This document shows positions 63,183 to 64,000 of a stretch of 64,000 nt of DNA, piece by piece. The stretch comes from Bathymodiolus brooksi (taxonomy: Eukaryota > Mollusca > Bivalvia > Mytilida > Modiolidae): assembly GCA_963680875.1 (NCBI GenBank), contig OY804585.1:46297414-46361413 (forward strand), written 5' to 3'. Every line of letters starts with the position of its first letter. The first letter of the stretch is position 1. The notes under the pieces are model-generated. The model did no database searches and was not told the DNA's origin. It was given only the letters and a program-made list of their open reading frames with translations. Made by a program: the position numbers and the translations under genes.

Positions 63183-64000
63183 GTTAACTGACTACTAATT
63201 AGGAAGGTATAATATGCTGGTTCAAGGCCATTACACTAAGTGTGAGTGAATACCTCTAGCTAACTGACTACTAATTAGAAAGGTAGAATCTGTTGGTTCA
63301 AGACCATTGCACCAAGTGTGAGTGAATATCTCTAGTTAACTGATTACTAATTAAGAAGGTAGAATCTGTTGATTCAAGGTCATTACAATACGTGTGAGTA
63401 AATACCTCCAGTTATCTGACTACTAATTAGGAAGGTAGAGGCTGTTGATTCAAGGCCATTACACCAAGTGTGACTGACTACCTCTAGCTAGCTGACTACT
63501 AATTAGGAAGGTAGAATCTGTTGGTTCAAGGCCATTACACTAAGTGTGAGCGAATACCTCTAGTTAATTGACTACTAATTAAGCAGGTAGAATCTGTTGT
63601 TTAATGCCATTACACTAAGTGTGAGTAAATACCTCTAGTTAACTGACTACTAATTAAGAAGGTAGAATCTGTTGGTTCAAAGTCATTACTCTAAGTGTGA
63701 GTGAATACCTCTAGCTAACTGACTACCAATTAAGAAGGTAGAATATGTTGGTTCAAGGCCATTACACTAAGTGTTATTGAATATCTCTAGTTAATTGACT
63801 ACTAATTAAGAAGGTAGAATCTGTTGGTTCAAGGTTATTACACCAAGTGTGAGTGAATACCTTTAGTTAACTGACTATTTATTAGGAAGGTATAATATGT
63901 TGGTTCAAGGCCATTACACTAAGTGTGAGTGAATACCTCTAGTTAACTGACTACTAATTACGAAGGTAGAATATGTTGATGCAAGGTCATTACAATACGT

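Larger units (their letters stand above)
1..64000 (+). repeat. 76-bp satellite DNA array filling the window
   Basis: A unit of about 76 bp repeats head to tail from the first base to the last. Starting at TCAA, its landmarks are TCAAGGCCATTACAC (positions 1-15), GTGAGTAAATACCTC (21-35), GTTAAC or GCTAAC (38-43), TACTAATTAAG (48-58) and AGAATCTGTTGGT (65-76). Successive starts at 1, 77, 152 and 228 show the period; the second monomer is 75 bp. The variable positions are 5 (G/T), 16 (C/T), 22 (T/A), 26-27, 37-40, 48-56, 58-60 and 64-69. I saw no inverted copy, no interrupting unique sequence and no mobile element. A period of 76 (3 x 25 + 1) shifts the reading frame at each monomer, and every monomer carries stop triplets on both strands. 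Long open frames are therefore excluded on both strands. This is non-coding satellite DNA, probably heterochromatic. Confidence 0.97.
56101..64000 (+). repeat. Region E: diverged, weakly ordered satellite
   Basis: Still 76-bp monomers, but no HOR of uniform length. The marker GTGTTATTGAATATC recurs at 57053, 57965, 59789, 61499, 62258 and 63771, giving intervals of 912, 1824, 1710, 759 and 1513 bp. These equal 12, 24, 23, 10 and 20 monomers once the small indels listed separately are counted. The monomer variant GAATACTTATCAAG appears at many points here and I did not notice it elsewhere. This looks like an older or less homogenised flank of the array. Confidence 0.8.

Noticed and set aside
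1..64000. CRISPR array
   Set aside because: The repeat is continuous with no unique spacers, the 76-bp unit is too long for a repeat, and no cas genes are present.
1..64000. Protein-coding repeats (for example a repetitive surface or structural protein)
   Set aside because: The 76-bp period is not a multiple of three, so each frame rotates, and stop triplets occur in every monomer on both strands. No frame can stay open for more than a few monomers.
1..64000. Splice-site-like motifs (GTGAGTAA as donor, CTGAC or TACTAAT as branch point, TTAAG as acceptor) in each monomer
   Set aside because: The donor-to-branch spacing of about 25 bp is too short for a normal intron, there is no polypyrimidine tract, and no exon or ORF is present. 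The motifs are short enough to be chance in an AT-rich monomer.
1..64000. CENP-B box
   Set aside because: The required NTTCGNNNNANNCGGGN core is absent. The closest stretch, GGTTCGAGGCC in a few monomers, lacks the CGGG half.
1..64000. Telomeric or subtelomeric repeat (TTAGGG- or TTAGG-like strings in TTATTAGGAAGG)
   Set aside because: TTAGG occurs only singly inside some 76-bp monomers and never in tandem, so it is not a telomeric repeat.
1..64000. True tRNA genes
   Set aside because: Despite the B-box-like motif, the acceptor and anticodon arms do not pair and the T-stem is partial in the monomers I checked. I list it only as a possible promoter-like element.

Overview
The whole window is one uninterrupted block of tandem satellite DNA. 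A monomer of about 76 bp is repeated roughly 840 times, always head to tail on the same strand. I see no gene, RNA gene, transposon or unique sequence in it. The hand-derived consensus monomer has 27 G+C of 76 (about 36%) and no CpG. It reads in pieces: TCAAGGCCATTACAC, TAAGTGTGAGTAAATACCTC, TAGTTAACTGACTAC, TAATTAAGAAGG, TAGAATCTGTTGGT. A satellite this long with higher-order repeats (HORs) points to eukaryotic, probably pericentromeric, centromeric or other heterochromatic DNA. The sequence does not identify the taxon. Both window ends lie inside the array, so its full length is unknown.

Layout. Region A (1 to about 30105) is the most homogeneous part. It consists of HOR copies that come in a long form (L, 2484 bp) and a short form (S, 2051 bp = 27 monomers). 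L has five extra 76-bp monomers plus one 53-bp truncated monomer. The copies follow an L-S-S order, giving a third-tier unit of 6586 bp. Every departure from 6586 bp is a loss of a whole number of monomers, apart from one single-base deletion. Region A/B (about 28904 to 40240) has a 4665-bp unit: the L form opened by a 2181-bp block of more diverged monomers (block B). Region C (about 37917 to 44533) carries two copies of a 3298-bp unit that mixes B, A and new monomers. At 44534-47612 lies a mosaic ending in a 13/14-monomer tandem duplication. Region D (about 47613 to 54961) has two copies of a 3648-bp unit (48 x 76). Region E (about 54962 to 64000) is an older, less homogenised stretch with small indels, short-range duplications and a monomer subfamily not noticed elsewhere, as expected towards the edge of a satellite array.

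How it works together. Nothing here acts as a gene set. The structure records repeated in-register unequal exchange or replication slippage at several scales: monomer, HOR and super-HOR. The monomer contains a good match to the RNA polymerase III B box with a weak A-box-like element 38 bp upstream. It also has short palindromes (GTTAAC, TAATTA), and two monomers (152 bp) are close to nucleosome size. These are possible functional leads, not demonstrated functions. All coordinates and repeat lengths were worked out by eye from marker motifs, so HOR boundaries may be off by a few bases.
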